Of a stretch of DNA of 64,000 bases, positions 24,597 to 32,363 are shown piece by piece; position 1 is the stretch's first letter; every line of letters starts with the position of its first letter. The translations under genes were made by a program, and so were the position numbers. Where the stretch lies: the NCBI GenBank assembly GCA_039024635.1, contig JBCCQA010000001.1:62001-126000 (forward strand), written 5' to 3'. This DNA is from Kuafuiihalomonas sp039024635 (GTDB lineage Bacteria; Myxococcota; Kuafuiibacteriia; Kuafuiibacteriales; Kuafuiibacteriaceae). The notes below the pieces were generated by a model. It saw only the letters and a program-made list of their open reading frames with translations. It did no database searches and was not told the origin of the DNA.

Positions 24597-25973
24597 ATGG
24601 TTCTCTTCGACATCATGTACCTGGGGCAGAACGCCCTCTTCGCCAACCAGACGGGGGTTCGCACAACCTCCGAGAACATCGCCAACGTCAACACGCCGGG
24701 CTTCTCTCGTCGAGAGGCGGTCTTTCGGACCGCTGCCGCGAGCTCCTTCGGTGGGCTTCGGCTGGGCCAGGGCGTGCGGGTCGAGACGACCCGTCGAATC
24801 CTGGACGGCGCGCTGAATGCCCGCGCGCGGCGCCAAAACTCGATCGCGGAAGGCTCGACCGCCCGAGCCAACGTCCTGGCTCGAGCCGACATTGCCTTCG
24901 GGGATCTCGAAGGCGGCGGAGCTTCGGCGGCCTTGGACGACTTCTTCGAGTCGCTAGACATCCTGGCTGCGTCGCCGCAGGACCAAACCGCCCGGACCAA
25001 CGTCCTCGCCACGGCAGGTCGACTCACCGAAACCCTCAATGGGTACGGTCGAGAGCTCAGACTCCTGAGAGAGGAGCTCAACGCCGAGATTCGCGCCGAA
25101 GTATCCGAGGTCAATCGGCTCGGGGCCGAGGTGGCCGATCTCAACTCGAGAATCACGCAAAGCGCTCAGCCCTCGAACGATCTTCTGGACCGGCGAGACC
25201 AGCTCATTGCGGAAATCGCGCAGCGCAGCGGGCTCCAGACCATCGAGCAGGACAACGGTCTCGTCACCGTGGTGTTGGAAGGCGGCCATACTCTGGTTGC
25301 GGGCAACGAGGTCCAGGAGCTCGTGGTGGTGGCCAACGGCCCACTGGTGGACATCACGGCCGGCGACGGCGGCGTAGAGCGCGATCTGACCGACGACATT
25401 CGAAGCGGTTCGCTGGGCGGAATCCTTCGGGCCCGAGATGAAGACCTCGCTGCCACCCAGACCGCGGTCGACGACTTCGTGACCACATTCGCGACCGAGT
25501 TCAATGCACGCCATCAGGCCGGGTTTGGCCTCGACGGGCTCGGCGGACGGGACTTCTTCGCTCTTCCGTCGCCGGGGGCGAGCAGTGCTGAGTTTCTTCG
25601 CCTCGATCCTGGTCTGAGCAACGACACTTTGGCGGCTGCCAGCGACCCGACCCTGATCAATGGCGACAACACCAATGCCCTTTCCTTGGCTGCTCTTCGC
25701 ACCGATGCGGTGGTGAGCGGTCAGGAGCCCGGAGACGCTTTGCGCGGTCTTCTGCAGGACTTCGGGGACCGAGCCTTCTCGTCCGAGGCAGCGTCCCAAG
25801 CCGACGGCTTCGCTGCCCAGCAGCTGACCGAGCTTCAGCAGTCCATCTCCGGCGTGTCCATAGACGAAGAAATGGCCAACCTTCTCCGCTTTCAGCAGAG
25901 CTTCGCCGCCTCCGCGACCATCATCCGGACGGCTGACGAGCTCACGCAGGACATCATCGCACTCAAGCGGTGA
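24597..25973 (+). CDS. flgK: FlgK hook-filament junction protein 1
   Basis: The 458-residue protein has the axial N-terminus NALFANQTGVRTTSENIANVNTPGFSRREAVF and the C-terminal ISGVSIDEEMANLLRFQQSFAASATIIRTADEL, both typical of FlgK. Between them is DDFFESLDILAASPQDQTARTNVL and DLLDRRDQLIAEIAQRSGL, also standard. At 458 residues it is at the short end (enteric FlgK is 547), with a reduced surface domain. GGAGCTCTCA precedes the ATG. It overlaps the flgL leader. Confidence 0.97.
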   Translation: MVLFDIMYLGQNALFANQTGVRTTSENIANVNTPGFSRREAVFRTAAASSFGGLRLGQGVRVETTRRILDGALNARARRQNSIAEGSTARANVLARADIAFGDLEGGGASAALDDFFESLDILAASPQDQTARTNVLATAGRLTETLNGYGRELRLLREELNAEIRAEVSEVNRLGAEVADLNSRITQSAQPSNDLLDRRDQLIAEIAQRSGLQTIEQDNGLVTVVLEGGHTLVAGNEVQELVVVANGPLVDITAGDGGVERDLTDDIRSGSLGGILRARDEDLAATQTAVDDFVTTFATEFNARHQAGFGLDGLGGRDFFALPSPGASSAEFLRLDPGLSNDTLAAASDPTLINGDNTNALSLAALRTDAVVSGQEPGDALRGLLQDFGDRAFSSEAASQADGFAAQQLTELQQSISGVSIDEEMANLLRFQQSFAASATIIRTADELTQDIIALKR

Positions 25974-25990
25974 AGGAACAGGTGATTCCA

Positions 25991-26872
25991 ATGCGAGTAT
26001 CGACCCAGATGCAGTTCAGTCTCTCCGTCCGGACCGTCAACCAGCGCCAGTCCGAGCTGCTGAGGACCCAAGAGCAGATCGCCACCGGTAGAAGGATCAA
26101 TTCCTTCGCCGAAGATCCGGTGGCCTCCCGGAAAGTGCTGAGAGAGCAGGCGAATCTCCGCCAGGTCGAGTCTGGCCGACGAACATCGGGGGACGCTCAG
26201 CTTCTTCTTGAGAACGCGGAGTCCGCCCTCATCGGGGTGGCCGACGCTCTCCAACGGGCGTACGAGCTCAACATTCAGCTTGCCAACGACAGTTTCGATG
26301 CTCCACAGCGGCGCTCCGGCGCAGACGAGATTCGTCAGATTCGTGAGCAGATCCTGAGCTTGGCCAACACCGAGCGCAACGGGCGCTATCTCTTCTCGGG
26401 CTTGGGCAACACCGCAGATCCCTTCCAGCTAGACGGGACCTTCAATGGAGACGCGGGTCGACTAACGGTTCCCGTGAGCCGCAATACCACTGTCGACGCG
26501 ACCGTGGCTGGGGGCGAGCCTTTCCTCGATGCGGCCGGCGGCCGAAACACCCTCGAATCACTCGCTGAGCTCGAGGATGCGCTTCGCGCCAACGATAGCG
26601 TGCAGATCAACGCCATGATCGACGAAATGCTCGGTACCCTGGAGCGGAGCACGGCCGCTCGCCAGCAGATTGGCCAGCGTCTGCAGCGACTGGAATTCGT
26701 AGACGACGTCTTGGCCCGAACCGAGCTGGCGGCCAACGCCACCCTCGCCGTGGAGCGAGACACCGACATCAGCGAAGCCGTCATCCGGCTGCGCGAGTCA
26801 GAGAGCGGCCTGCAGGCCGCCCTCGCCATCACTGGACGGCTCGACGATCTGAGCCTGCTCAACTTCATCTGA
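25991..26872 (+). CDS. flgL: FlgL hook-filament junction protein 3
   Basis: The 293-residue protein from ATG 25991 (MRVSTQMQFSLSVRTVNQRQ) has the flagellin-like D0/D1 N-terminus LLRTQEQIATGRRINSFAEDPVASRKVL and C-terminus DISEAVIRLRESESGLQAALAITGRLDDLSLLNFI. An in-frame GTG at 25970 overlaps flgK, but the FlgL homology begins at the internal ATG. It connects FlgK to the flagellin filament. It is followed after 10 bases by fliW. Confidence 0.96.
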   Translation: MRVSTQMQFSLSVRTVNQRQSELLRTQEQIATGRRINSFAEDPVASRKVLREQANLRQVESGRRTSGDAQLLLENAESALIGVADALQRAYELNIQLANDSFDAPQRRSGADEIRQIREQILSLANTERNGRYLFSGLGNTADPFQLDGTFNGDAGRLTVPVSRNTTVDATVAGGEPFLDAAGGRNTLESLAELEDALRANDSVQINAMIDEMLGTLERSTAARQQIGQRLQRLEFVDDVLARTELAANATLAVERDTDISEAVIRLRESESGLQAALAITGRLDDLSLLNFI

Positions 26873-26882
26873 GGATACGACC

Positions 26883-27365
26883 ATGCCGACTTTCGAGACC
26901 AATCACTTCGGAACCGTCACCATAGACGACGATCAGATCCTGACTTTCCCCCAAGGGGTTCCAGGCTTCGAGGACCTTCACCGTTGGGCTCTGTTCCATC
27001 TGGAGGACTGCAACGAGCTGGACTGGCTCCAGGCCGTGGACGAGCCCTCCGTGGCCTTGCTCCTCGCCGATCCGGATCGGCTGTTCGCCAACTACGACGT
27101 CAACGTCGAGCCCGACGACCTGGAGCCCATCGAGCTCTCGGAAGCGGCTCGCTTCGGAGATTCACCGCCGGTCGTGATGCGGGTCGTCCTCCGTCGAGAC
27201 TCGGACACGGACGGCTTCGTAGCCAATCTGCGGGCCCCCATTTTATTCAACTTGGAGAATCGGAGAGGCATGCAGCTCCTCCTCAATCATCCTCACTACT
27301 CGGCGCATCAGCGGCTTCAGGTTCGCTCCAAGCTCGACCAGGTCTTGGCCGGTTTCGCCGGATGA
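26883..27365 (+). CDS. fliW: FliW flagellar assembly factor (CsrA antagonist)
   Basis: The 160-residue protein has the FliW fold signature: FGTVTIDDDQILTFPQGVPGFEDLHRWALFHLED, DWLQAVDEPSVALLLADP and LRAPILFNLENRRGMQLLLNHPHYSAHQRL. FliW binds either flagellin or CsrA. When flagellin is exported, FliW sequesters CsrA and flagellin translation is released. This matches the hairpins in the flagellin leader at 31140-31178. The usual neighbour csrA is not seen here. Confidence 0.96.
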   Translation: MPTFETNHFGTVTIDDDQILTFPQGVPGFEDLHRWALFHLEDCNELDWLQAVDEPSVALLLADPDRLFANYDVNVEPDDLEPIELSEAARFGDSPPVVMRVVLRRDSDTDGFVANLRAPILFNLENRRGMQLLLNHPHYSAHQRLQVRSKLDQVLAGFAG

Positions 27366-27721
27366 AGGAAGCGGCCGCCCGCAGCGAATCGTGGTGTATG
27401 TCCTGGGACGAGCTTTCTGATGAACTCCTCGAACAACTCCGTCGGGAGCTGAATATCGAGCGGGTGCATGAGCTCTTGCAAGGGCGGCAGCGCTTGATGA
27501 CCGCCAATCCCCGGCCGAGCGAGGGCCGAGGACAAGCCGAGCTTCGAACCTGGCTGGAAGCTGCTCGGGACCGTGAGGACGCCATCCGGGACGCCTTCGA
27601 AAGCTACCGAGCTCGTGTTCGCGCTGCGCGTCGCTCCATGCTGGCCTCCCAGGCCACCCGCCGCCGGTTCGGAAGTCAGGACCAGGTCCTTCCAGCTTCA
27701 CGCCTCGACCGTCGTGTTTGA
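27362..27721 (+). CDS. Small helical protein coupled to fliW, function unknown
   Basis: The 119-residue protein starts at an ATG that overlaps the fliW stop (ATGA). The sequence is Arg/Glu-rich and helical (DELLEQLRRELNIERVHELLQGRQRLM, LRTWLEAARDREDAIRDAF, YRARVRAARRSML). It is not CsrA, which usually occupies this place: it is twice as long and has no beta-strand-rich CsrA sequence. Helical FliT/FlgN-type chaperones have similar size and composition, but I cannot show homology. Its position makes a flagellar or translational-control role plausible. Confidence 0.6.
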   Translation: MKEAAARSESWCMSWDELSDELLEQLRRELNIERVHELLQGRQRLMTANPRPSEGRGQAELRTWLEAARDREDAIRDAFESYRARVRAARRSMLASQATRRRFGSQDQVLPASRLDRRV

Positions 27722-27741
27722 CGAAGCTCCCCTCTTCTTGG

Positions 27742-28332
27742 ATGGGGTGGTGGGTGTCGCCCGCCGCTGAACGTAACAAGCAACCCATACTGGAAGGACT
27801 TCGGCCGTGGCTTCCGGAGCTCGGATTGGTACTGGAGGTGGCCTCGGGTTCCGGCGTACACGTAGGCCATCTCGCGCGCGGGCTCCCTCGGCTTCGCTTT
27901 CAGCCGACGGATCAAAGTGCTGAGGACTTTGGTCTCATCGAGGCTCGGGTACAGGGACTCTCGAACGTCGAGGCTCCGCTCATCCTCGATGCCAGCCAGG
28001 ATGAATGGCCTGTGGTCAGGCCGGATTTCCTGTTCAACGCCAACATGATTCACATCAGTCCTGTCGCGGTCGGCCACGGCCTCTTCGAAGGGGCTGGACG
28101 TATCCTCGCCTCCGGTTCACGCATGGCGACCTATGGTCCCTATTTCGAAGAGGAAGTAGAGACTGCGGCCAGCAATCTGGCCTTCGATGTCAGCCTCAAA
28201 GAGCGCAACTCGGAATGGGGCATCCGTCGCCGAGAGGACGTAGAGAACTGGGCGGGCCGCTGCGACCTGACGCTTGAAAGCCGCATCGAGATGCCCGCCA
28301 ACAACCTCCTCCTCATCTGGCGGCGTACTTAG
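27742..28332 (+). CDS. DUF938 family SAM-dependent methyltransferase-like protein
   Basis: The 196-residue protein from ATG 27742 matches the DUF938 pattern: SPAAERNKQPILEGLRPWLP at the start, then VLEVASGSGVHVGHLARGLPRLRFQPTD (SAM-binding loop with GSGxH), NANMIHISP, and GILASGSRMATYGPYF-like sequence followed by SEWGIRRREDVENWA. The family resembles class I methyltransferases; no substrate is established. It lies 20 bp behind the small fliW-coupled gene and may be the distal gene of that operon, though it is unrelated to flagella. Interspersed repeats begin directly after its stop codon. Confidence 0.85.
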   Translation: MGWWVSPAAERNKQPILEGLRPWLPELGLVLEVASGSGVHVGHLARGLPRLRFQPTDQSAEDFGLIEARVQGLSNVEAPLILDASQDEWPVVRPDFLFNANMIHISPVAVGHGLFEGAGRILASGSRMATYGPYFEEEVETAASNLAFDVSLKERNSEWGIRRREDVENWAGRCDLTLESRIEMPANNLLLIWRRT

Positions 28333-28712
28333 GAGCCCGGCGTGGGCCGAGCCCACGCCACCCTCGCTACGCTCCCTCCGTGAGGCTCGGCTGGCGCCGA
28401 CCTCCCTCCGCTCGCTGCGCGTCCGCTTCGGCCTCTACGCGGCCTACGCTTTCTTGCCTAGGGGCCCGGCGTGGGCGGAGCCCACGCCACCCTCTCTACG
28501 CTCCCTCCGTGGGGCTCGGCTGGCGCCGACCTCTCTCCGTGAGGCTCGGCTGGCGCCGACCTCTCTCCGGGGGGCTCGGCTGGCGCCGACCTCTCTCCGT
28601 GGGGCTCGGCTGGCGCCGACCTCCCTCCGCTCGCTGCGCGTCCGCTTCGGCCTCTACGCGGCCTACGCTTCTTGCCTAGGGGCCCGGCGTGGGCGGAGCC
28701 CAAGTCGGCACT
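28333..28712. repeat. GC-rich interspersed repeat cluster (two copies plus fragment)
   Basis: This 380-bp gene-free stretch consists of repeats. Copy A (28333-28459) and copy B (28460-28677) each start with GCCCGGCGTGGGC and continue through a 30-bp unit and GCTCGCTGCGCGTCCGCTTC to GCGGCCTACGCT. A third, truncated start is at 28678-28706. The palindromes GGCGTGGGC-3-GCCCACGCC are at 28339-28359 and 28468-28488, and one at 28686-28702 lacks its right end. A further copy is at 32364. The region is stop-poor on both strands but shows no protein family. Confidence 0.9.
28511..28630. repeat. Four tandem 30-bp units inside repeat copy B
   Basis: The units begin at 28511, 28541, 28571 and 28601. 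They share the core GGCTCGGCTGGCGCCGACCT and differ at one to three positions each. Copies at 28382 and 32415 carry only one unit, so this array is a local expansion. Confidence 0.92.
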
Positions 28713-29576
28713 CTAAGTACGCGGTCGCATCAGGCCCTCCTGGGCCACGGAGGCGACCAGAGTGCCGTCCATTCGGTAGATGTGGCCGAAGTTGAGGCCT
28801 CGTCCACCGCCGCTGTTGGGGCTTTGCAGCGAGTAGAGCAGCCAGTCATCGGCTCGGAAGGGACGATGAAACCAGAGGGCATGGTCTAGGCTTGCAACTT
28901 TGACCTTGGGGTCGAACCAGTTCAGTCCGTGGTGACGAAGTGCGGACTCCAGCAGATAGAAGTCCGAGGCATAGGCGAGGACGCACTGATGAAGCAGCGG
29001 GTCATCGGGAAGCTTGCCTCTGGCGCGGAACCATACGTCATGCCGACCAGGTTTCGGCTGAGGCGCTAGGGGGTTCATGGGGTCCGGATCCCGGTGCTCG
29101 ATAGGGTTGTCGAGCTTCCGAATGAACTCGAGGACTGGGTTGGGGTTCTTCTCCAGGACGGCCTCGAGCCGTTCGGCGTTGGACGGTATTCCTTCGGGGG
29201 GCGCGACTTCTGGCATCGGGAGCTGATGTTCGGGGCCTTCCTGACTCGCCTGGAAGGAAGCCGACATGTTGAAGATCGGCTCGCCGCCTTGGACTGCGAC
29301 GACTCGGCGGGTCGTGAACGAGCGTCCGTCTCGGATCCGGTCTACGTGGTAGATGATGGGGACTTTTCGATCGCCGGGCCGAAGGAAGTAGGCGTGTAGC
29401 GAGTGGACCGGTCTGTCGGCTTGGGCCTCCGTCGTTCGTACCGCCGCCACCAAAGCTTGGGCCGCGACCTGACCACCAAAAACCATGGGACGCCCGTCGT
29501 CGGGGCTGAAGCCCCGGAAGAGGTCCCGGTCGAGTTGTTCGAGATCCAGTCGGTCGGTGAGCGATGCGATGCCCAT
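28713..29576 (-). CDS. tesB: Acyl-CoA thioesterase II (TesB family)
   Basis: The 287-residue protein has the double hot-dog TesB pattern: LDRDLFRGFSPDDGRPMVFGGQVAAQALVAA, HSLHAYFLRPGDRKVPIIYHVDRIRDGRSFTTRRV, and in the second half YASDFYLLESALRHHG and ASLDHALWFHRPFRADDWLLY with GGRGLNFGHIY. It hydrolyses acyl-CoA to free acid and CoA in the cytoplasm. ATG 29576 is chosen; a GTG at 29588 in frame is possible. It lies between the repeat cluster and the flagellin terminator and is unrelated to its flagellar neighbours. Confidence 0.94.
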   Translation of the reverse strand: MGIASLTDRLDLEQLDRDLFRGFSPDDGRPMVFGGQVAAQALVAAVRTTEAQADRPVHSLHAYFLRPGDRKVPIIYHVDRIRDGRSFTTRRVVAVQGGEPIFNMSASFQASQEGPEHQLPMPEVAPPEGIPSNAERLEAVLEKNPNPVLEFIRKLDNPIEHRDPDPMNPLAPQPKPGRHDVWFRARGKLPDDPLLHQCVLAYASDFYLLESALRHHGLNWFDPKVKVASLDHALWFHRPFRADDWLLYSLQSPNSGGGRGLNFGHIYRMDGTLVASVAQEGLMRPRT

Positions 29577-29656
29577 GCCTCGACCCACCCTGAATTCGGC
29601 GTCCAGTCACCCACTTTGCGCGGGCCTCGGCCCAAACACCCTCGGCCCCAAACGAT

Positions 29657-29692
29657 GAAACCCCCGTCCGCCAGAAGGCGGACGGGAGTTTC
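29657..29692 (-). terminator. Terminator hairpin downstream of flagellin
   Basis: A 10-bp perfect stem CCCGTCCGCC/GGCGGACGGG with a 4-base loop is extended by GAAAC/GTTTC at the base. It lies 40 bp past the flagellin stop. The T-run on the minus strand is short. It also faces the end of the tesB leader. Confidence 0.7.
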
Positions 29693-29731
29693 GGGCTGAA
29701 GTCGACGTCGGCTAGACCGGCGCCGCTTCCA

Positions 29732-31132
29732 TCAACCCAGCAGCGACAGCGCGACCTGGGTCGAGACGTTGGCCTGAGCCAAGATCGAGACGCTGGCCTG
29801 CTGCAGGATCTGGTTTCGCGAGAACTGTGCCGTCTCGGCGGCGAAGTCCGCGTCCTGGATCCGGCTACGAGCGGCGGAGAGGTTCTCGGACACAGCGGTC
29901 AGAGAGCCCACGACCGACTCGAAGCGGCTGAGCTGCGCACCCAGGTTGGCCTGCTGGCCGTTGACCTGACGGAGGGCGTCATCGAGTGTCGCGATGGCGT
30001 CCACCGCGTCGGTGCGCGAGGTCAGGCTCAAGGTGTTGAGGTTGGTGGCCACGTTGACCACCGCGCTACTGGCGCCGATTCGGCTGGAGCCGTCGACGAC
30101 GGTGAAGTCGTTGTCGCTCTTCAGCGTGATCTGACCATTGAAGGTCTGGGTCGCCTCGTCGAAGCCGGAGCCCGTCTCACCGTCGGCCGTAGCGGTGACG
30201 GTGATGTTCCGGCCGTCCCCGGCGGTGAGAACCAGCTGGTTCGAACCGTCGAGGCTGGCCACGACGCCGGTTTGTCCGGTGACCGCGTTGATCGCGTTCC
30301 GAAGAGCGCTGTCCGAGTCGTTGGCAAGAACGGCCACGGGGCCGATGTCCACGCCGTTGATCAACAGGTCAGCGGCGGCCACGGACTGAGCGCCCACGGC
30401 CGCGGTTCCAGCGATGGTCGTGTCACCCACGATGGCCTCGACGTTGGTCTCAGCCGCGGAAGCGTTGATAGCCGCCGCCTTGGCGATGGCCGACGCGTCG
30501 TTGCCCGCGAAGGACAAGGCGTCGTCCGCAGCCGCGGTGGCGCGAATCTCGACGCTGTTGATCGTGACCTCGCTGGCGCCGATCGCGGCGGCACCGACGG
30601 TAGCCGTGCTCTGGGCAGTGGCGCCCAGGGCCGAAGCTCGGGCCCCGTCGATGCTGAAGGACAGGGTGTCGCCCTGGTTGGCACCGATCTGGAAGGTCTG
30701 ATTGATGAAGGTACCGTCGAGGACGGCCTTGCCGTTGAACTGGGTCTGAGTCGCGATCCGGTCGATCTCGGACACCAGCTGATCCGCCTCGGCTTGGAGG
30801 GCCAGTCGGTCGGAGGTGCTGTTGGTGTCGTTGGCCGACTGAACGGCGAGCTCACGGAGACGCTGGAGCGATCCGCCGACCTCGTTCAGCGCGGCTTCCG
30901 TCGTCTGGGCGAGGGAAATGCCGTCGTTGGCGTTTCGGACGGCCTGGTTCAGACCACGGACCTGCGCCGTGAAGCGCGAGGCGATGGCCAGACCGGCGGC
31001 GTCGTCCTTGGCGCTGTTGATCCGAAGACCGGTCGACAGACGCTGGAAGCTGGTGGAGAGGTCCCGCTGGCTCCGGAGGAGCGAACGCTGGGCGTTCAGG
31101 GAAGCGACGTTGGTATTGATGACGAGAGTCAT
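29732..31132 (-). CDS. fliC: Flagellin (filament protein)
   Basis: The 466-residue protein has the flagellin N-terminus VINTNVASLNAQRSLLRSQ and SFQRLSTGLRINSAKDDAAG, and the C-terminus SRIQDADFAAETAQFSRNQILQQASVSILAQAN ending LSLLG. The middle (about 165-370) is Ala-rich with two related beta modules resembling flagellin IN repeats (for example LINGVDIGPVAVLANDSDSALRNAINAVTG). It is the only flagellin in the window. Export is by the type III route, with FliS as chaperone and FliD as cap. The leader carries two AAGGA-loop hairpins fitting CsrA/FliW control. Confidence 0.97.
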   Translation of the reverse strand: MTLVINTNVASLNAQRSLLRSQRDLSTSFQRLSTGLRINSAKDDAAGLAIASRFTAQVRGLNQAVRNANDGISLAQTTEAALNEVGGSLQRLRELAVQSANDTNSTSDRLALQAEADQLVSEIDRIATQTQFNGKAVLDGTFINQTFQIGANQGDTLSFSIDGARASALGATAQSTATVGAAAIGASEVTINSVEIRATAAADDALSFAGNDASAIAKAAAINASAAETNVEAIVGDTTIAGTAAVGAQSVAAADLLINGVDIGPVAVLANDSDSALRNAINAVTGQTGVVASLDGSNQLVLTAGDGRNITVTATADGETGSGFDEATQTFNGQITLKSDNDFTVVDGSSRIGASSAVVNVATNLNTLSLTSRTDAVDAIATLDDALRQVNGQQANLGAQLSRFESVVGSLTAVSENLSAARSRIQDADFAAETAQFSRNQILQQASVSILAQANVSTQVALSLLG

Positions 31133-31139
31133 GGGTTGG

Positions 31140-31154
31140 GTTCCTCCTTGGAAC
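31140..31154 (-). promoter_or_regulatory. Flagellin leader hairpin 2, AAGGA loop over the Shine-Dalgarno (candidate CsrA site)
   Basis: On the mRNA strand GTTCC-AAGGA-GGAAC forms a perfect 5-bp stem, and the loop plus stem contain the Shine-Dalgarno sequence AAGGAGG, 10 bases before the ATG. CsrA binds GGA in hairpin loops (AnGGA), so binding here would block ribosome entry. Confidence 0.7.
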
Positions 31155-31157
31155 AGT

Positions 31158-31178
31158 CAGGCCGCTCCTTGCGGCCTG
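31158..31178 (-). promoter_or_regulatory. Flagellin leader hairpin 1, AAGGA loop (candidate CsrA site)
   Basis: On the mRNA strand CAGGCCGC-AAGGA-GCGGCCTG forms a perfect 8-bp GC-rich stem with the same 5-base loop as hairpin 2. The two loops are 21 bases apart, a distance that one CsrA dimer could bridge. Confidence 0.7.
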
Positions 31179-31278
31179 TTTCGAATTCGAGTTCAACGTC
31201 GGGACGACCCGGAGGACCCCATGCCCTCCGTGAAAGAAGTCGCGACCGACGCCGGTGGAACTCGGCCCCTCGCGTTCC

Positions 31279-31305
31279 CCATCGATGAAGTGGTGTGATC
31301 TTTCT
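31279..31305 (-). promoter_or_regulatory. Weak FliA-like site for flagellin
   Basis: On the minus strand GAAAGATC is followed after 10 bases by ATCGATGG. The CGAT core and AAAG are present, but spacing and flanks deviate from TAAAGTTT-N11-GCCGATAA. It is the best candidate found upstream of flagellin and would give a leader of about 140 bases. Confidence 0.3.
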
Positions 31306-31427
31306 CAAGGCGAGATGCTTCTTCTCAAGTCGAGACCTCAGCTCGAAACAACCTACGGCCGCCGTGTACCAGGCCGGTGCAGCGTGCAGCGGCTCACAGG
31401 CTTCCAAGGGCGGAGGCAGGCTCTTCA

Positions 31428-31454
31428 TCAACATTCCCAGGCGTCGGCCGATTC
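31428..31454 (+). promoter_or_regulatory. Sigma-28 (FliA) promoter before HDOD gene
   Basis: TCAACATT-N11-GCCGATTC matches the FliA consensus at 5 of 8 and 6 of 8 positions with the exact spacer. A start near 31461 gives a 30-base leader before ATG 31491. Confidence 0.5.
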
Positions 31455-31490
31455 AGAGGGCACAGGGGTCAGGCCCTGACGAGACGCTCC

Positions 31491-32363
31491 ATGGTCCAAG
31501 CAGTCACCGCGAAGCCCGATCCCAAAGATCTCGCCCGACTCATCGAGAAGAACCTCGAGATCCCGTCCATCCCCGACGTGGCGGCCCGAGCCCTCCGAGC
31601 CCTCAACGACGATAGGACCACGGCGGCCAAGGTGGCCCAGATCATCGCTGAGGATCAGGGCATGACGGCCCGGGTGCTCAAGGTGGCCAACTCCGCTCTC
31701 TATGGTCTCACTCGCGAGATCACCAACCTTCAGCAGGCCGCTATGGTGATGGGCTTCGACAGCCTGCGGGGCATCATCATCACGGTTTCCAACCGTGCCA
31801 TCTACAAGCGCTTCGGCGCGGTGGAGAAGGAGCTTTGGCAGCACTCGGTAGCGACGGCCATCGCCGCCCAGCACATCGCCGCCGAGCGTAGCCTAGAGCG
31901 CAAAGACGAAGCCTTCGTCTGCGGTCTTATGCACGACGTGGGTAAGGTCGTGATGAACAATGGCATGCGGGATCAGTTCATGGCCTCTCGCCAGCTGGCT
32001 GATGACCAGCACGTTCCGGACATCGAGGCCGAGCAGAGCACCTTCGGCTTCAGCCACTGTGACGTAGGCTCGCTTCTCGTCCAGCGATGGGGGCTCTCTG
32101 AGCATTTGGAACACGCCGTCTTCCTACACCACGAACCCGACCTGGCACCGATGTTGGCCGGTGACTCGGAGCCTCTCGTCTACGTGACGCACGTGGCTGA
32201 CCAAATCTGCTACCGACTCGGTTACGGCAAGGGCAGCGGTCGAGAGGCCGGTGAAACGGTGGACATCGAGGCCTTCTGTAGCTTGGGATTCGAAGCCGAA
32301 GACCTCGGCCCTCTATGCCAGAAGGTCGAGGCCACTTACCAAGAGACCCACGGCTCGTTCTAG
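31491..32363 (+). CDS. HDOD domain signalling protein
   Basis: The 290-residue protein from ATG 31491 is one HDOD domain: IPSIPDVAARALRALNDDRTTAAKVAQIIAEDQGMTARVLKVANSALYG, then AAMVMGFDSLRGIIITV and CGLMHDVGKVVM, which keeps the His-Asp pair. HDOD proteins are regulatory scaffolds related to HD phosphohydrolases, often linked to motility or c-di-GMP signalling. It is divergent from flagellin and behind a FliA-type promoter, so it may be a late flagellar-regulon gene. Earlier in-frame starts lie upstream of that promoter and were rejected. A repeat copy starts right after its stop. Confidence 0.88.
   Translation: MVQAVTAKPDPKDLARLIEKNLEIPSIPDVAARALRALNDDRTTAAKVAQIIAEDQGMTARVLKVANSALYGLTREITNLQQAAMVMGFDSLRGIIITVSNRAIYKRFGAVEKELWQHSVATAIAAQHIAAERSLERKDEAFVCGLMHDVGKVVMNNGMRDQFMASRQLADDQHVPDIEAEQSTFGFSHCDVGSLLVQRWGLSEHLEHAVFLHHEPDLAPMLAGDSEPLVYVTHVADQICYRLGYGKGSGREAGETVDIEAFCSLGFEAEDLGPLCQKVEATYQETHGSF

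Larger units (their letters stand above)
31133..31490. other. Divergent intergenic region between flagellin and HDOD gene
   Basis: These 358 bases contain no convincing gene. Next to the flagellin start are its Shine-Dalgarno sequence and two hairpins (31140-31178). At 31279-31305 there is a weak FliA-like site on the minus strand, and at 31428-31454 a better one on the plus strand for the HDOD gene. Nothing else was recognised. Confidence 0.7.

Noticed and set aside
27362..27721. csrA at its usual place behind fliW
   Set aside because: The protein is 119 residues, helical and Arg-rich, unlike the 60-75-residue beta-rich CsrA.
28511..28630. CRISPR-like array
   Set aside because: The 30-bp units are directly adjacent with no unique spacers, and no cas genes are present.
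28274..28795. Open frame across the repeat cluster
   Set aside because: Its translation is only the repeat unit (TSLRxARLAP-type) and it has no start signal; both strands are open because the repeats lack stop codons.
30272..31288. Long open frame opposite the flagellin gene (338 codons, plus strand)
   Set aside because: It mirrors the flagellin codons in a high-GC gene, has low-complexity Gly/Val/Asp content and no family resemblance; flagellin on the other strand is certain.
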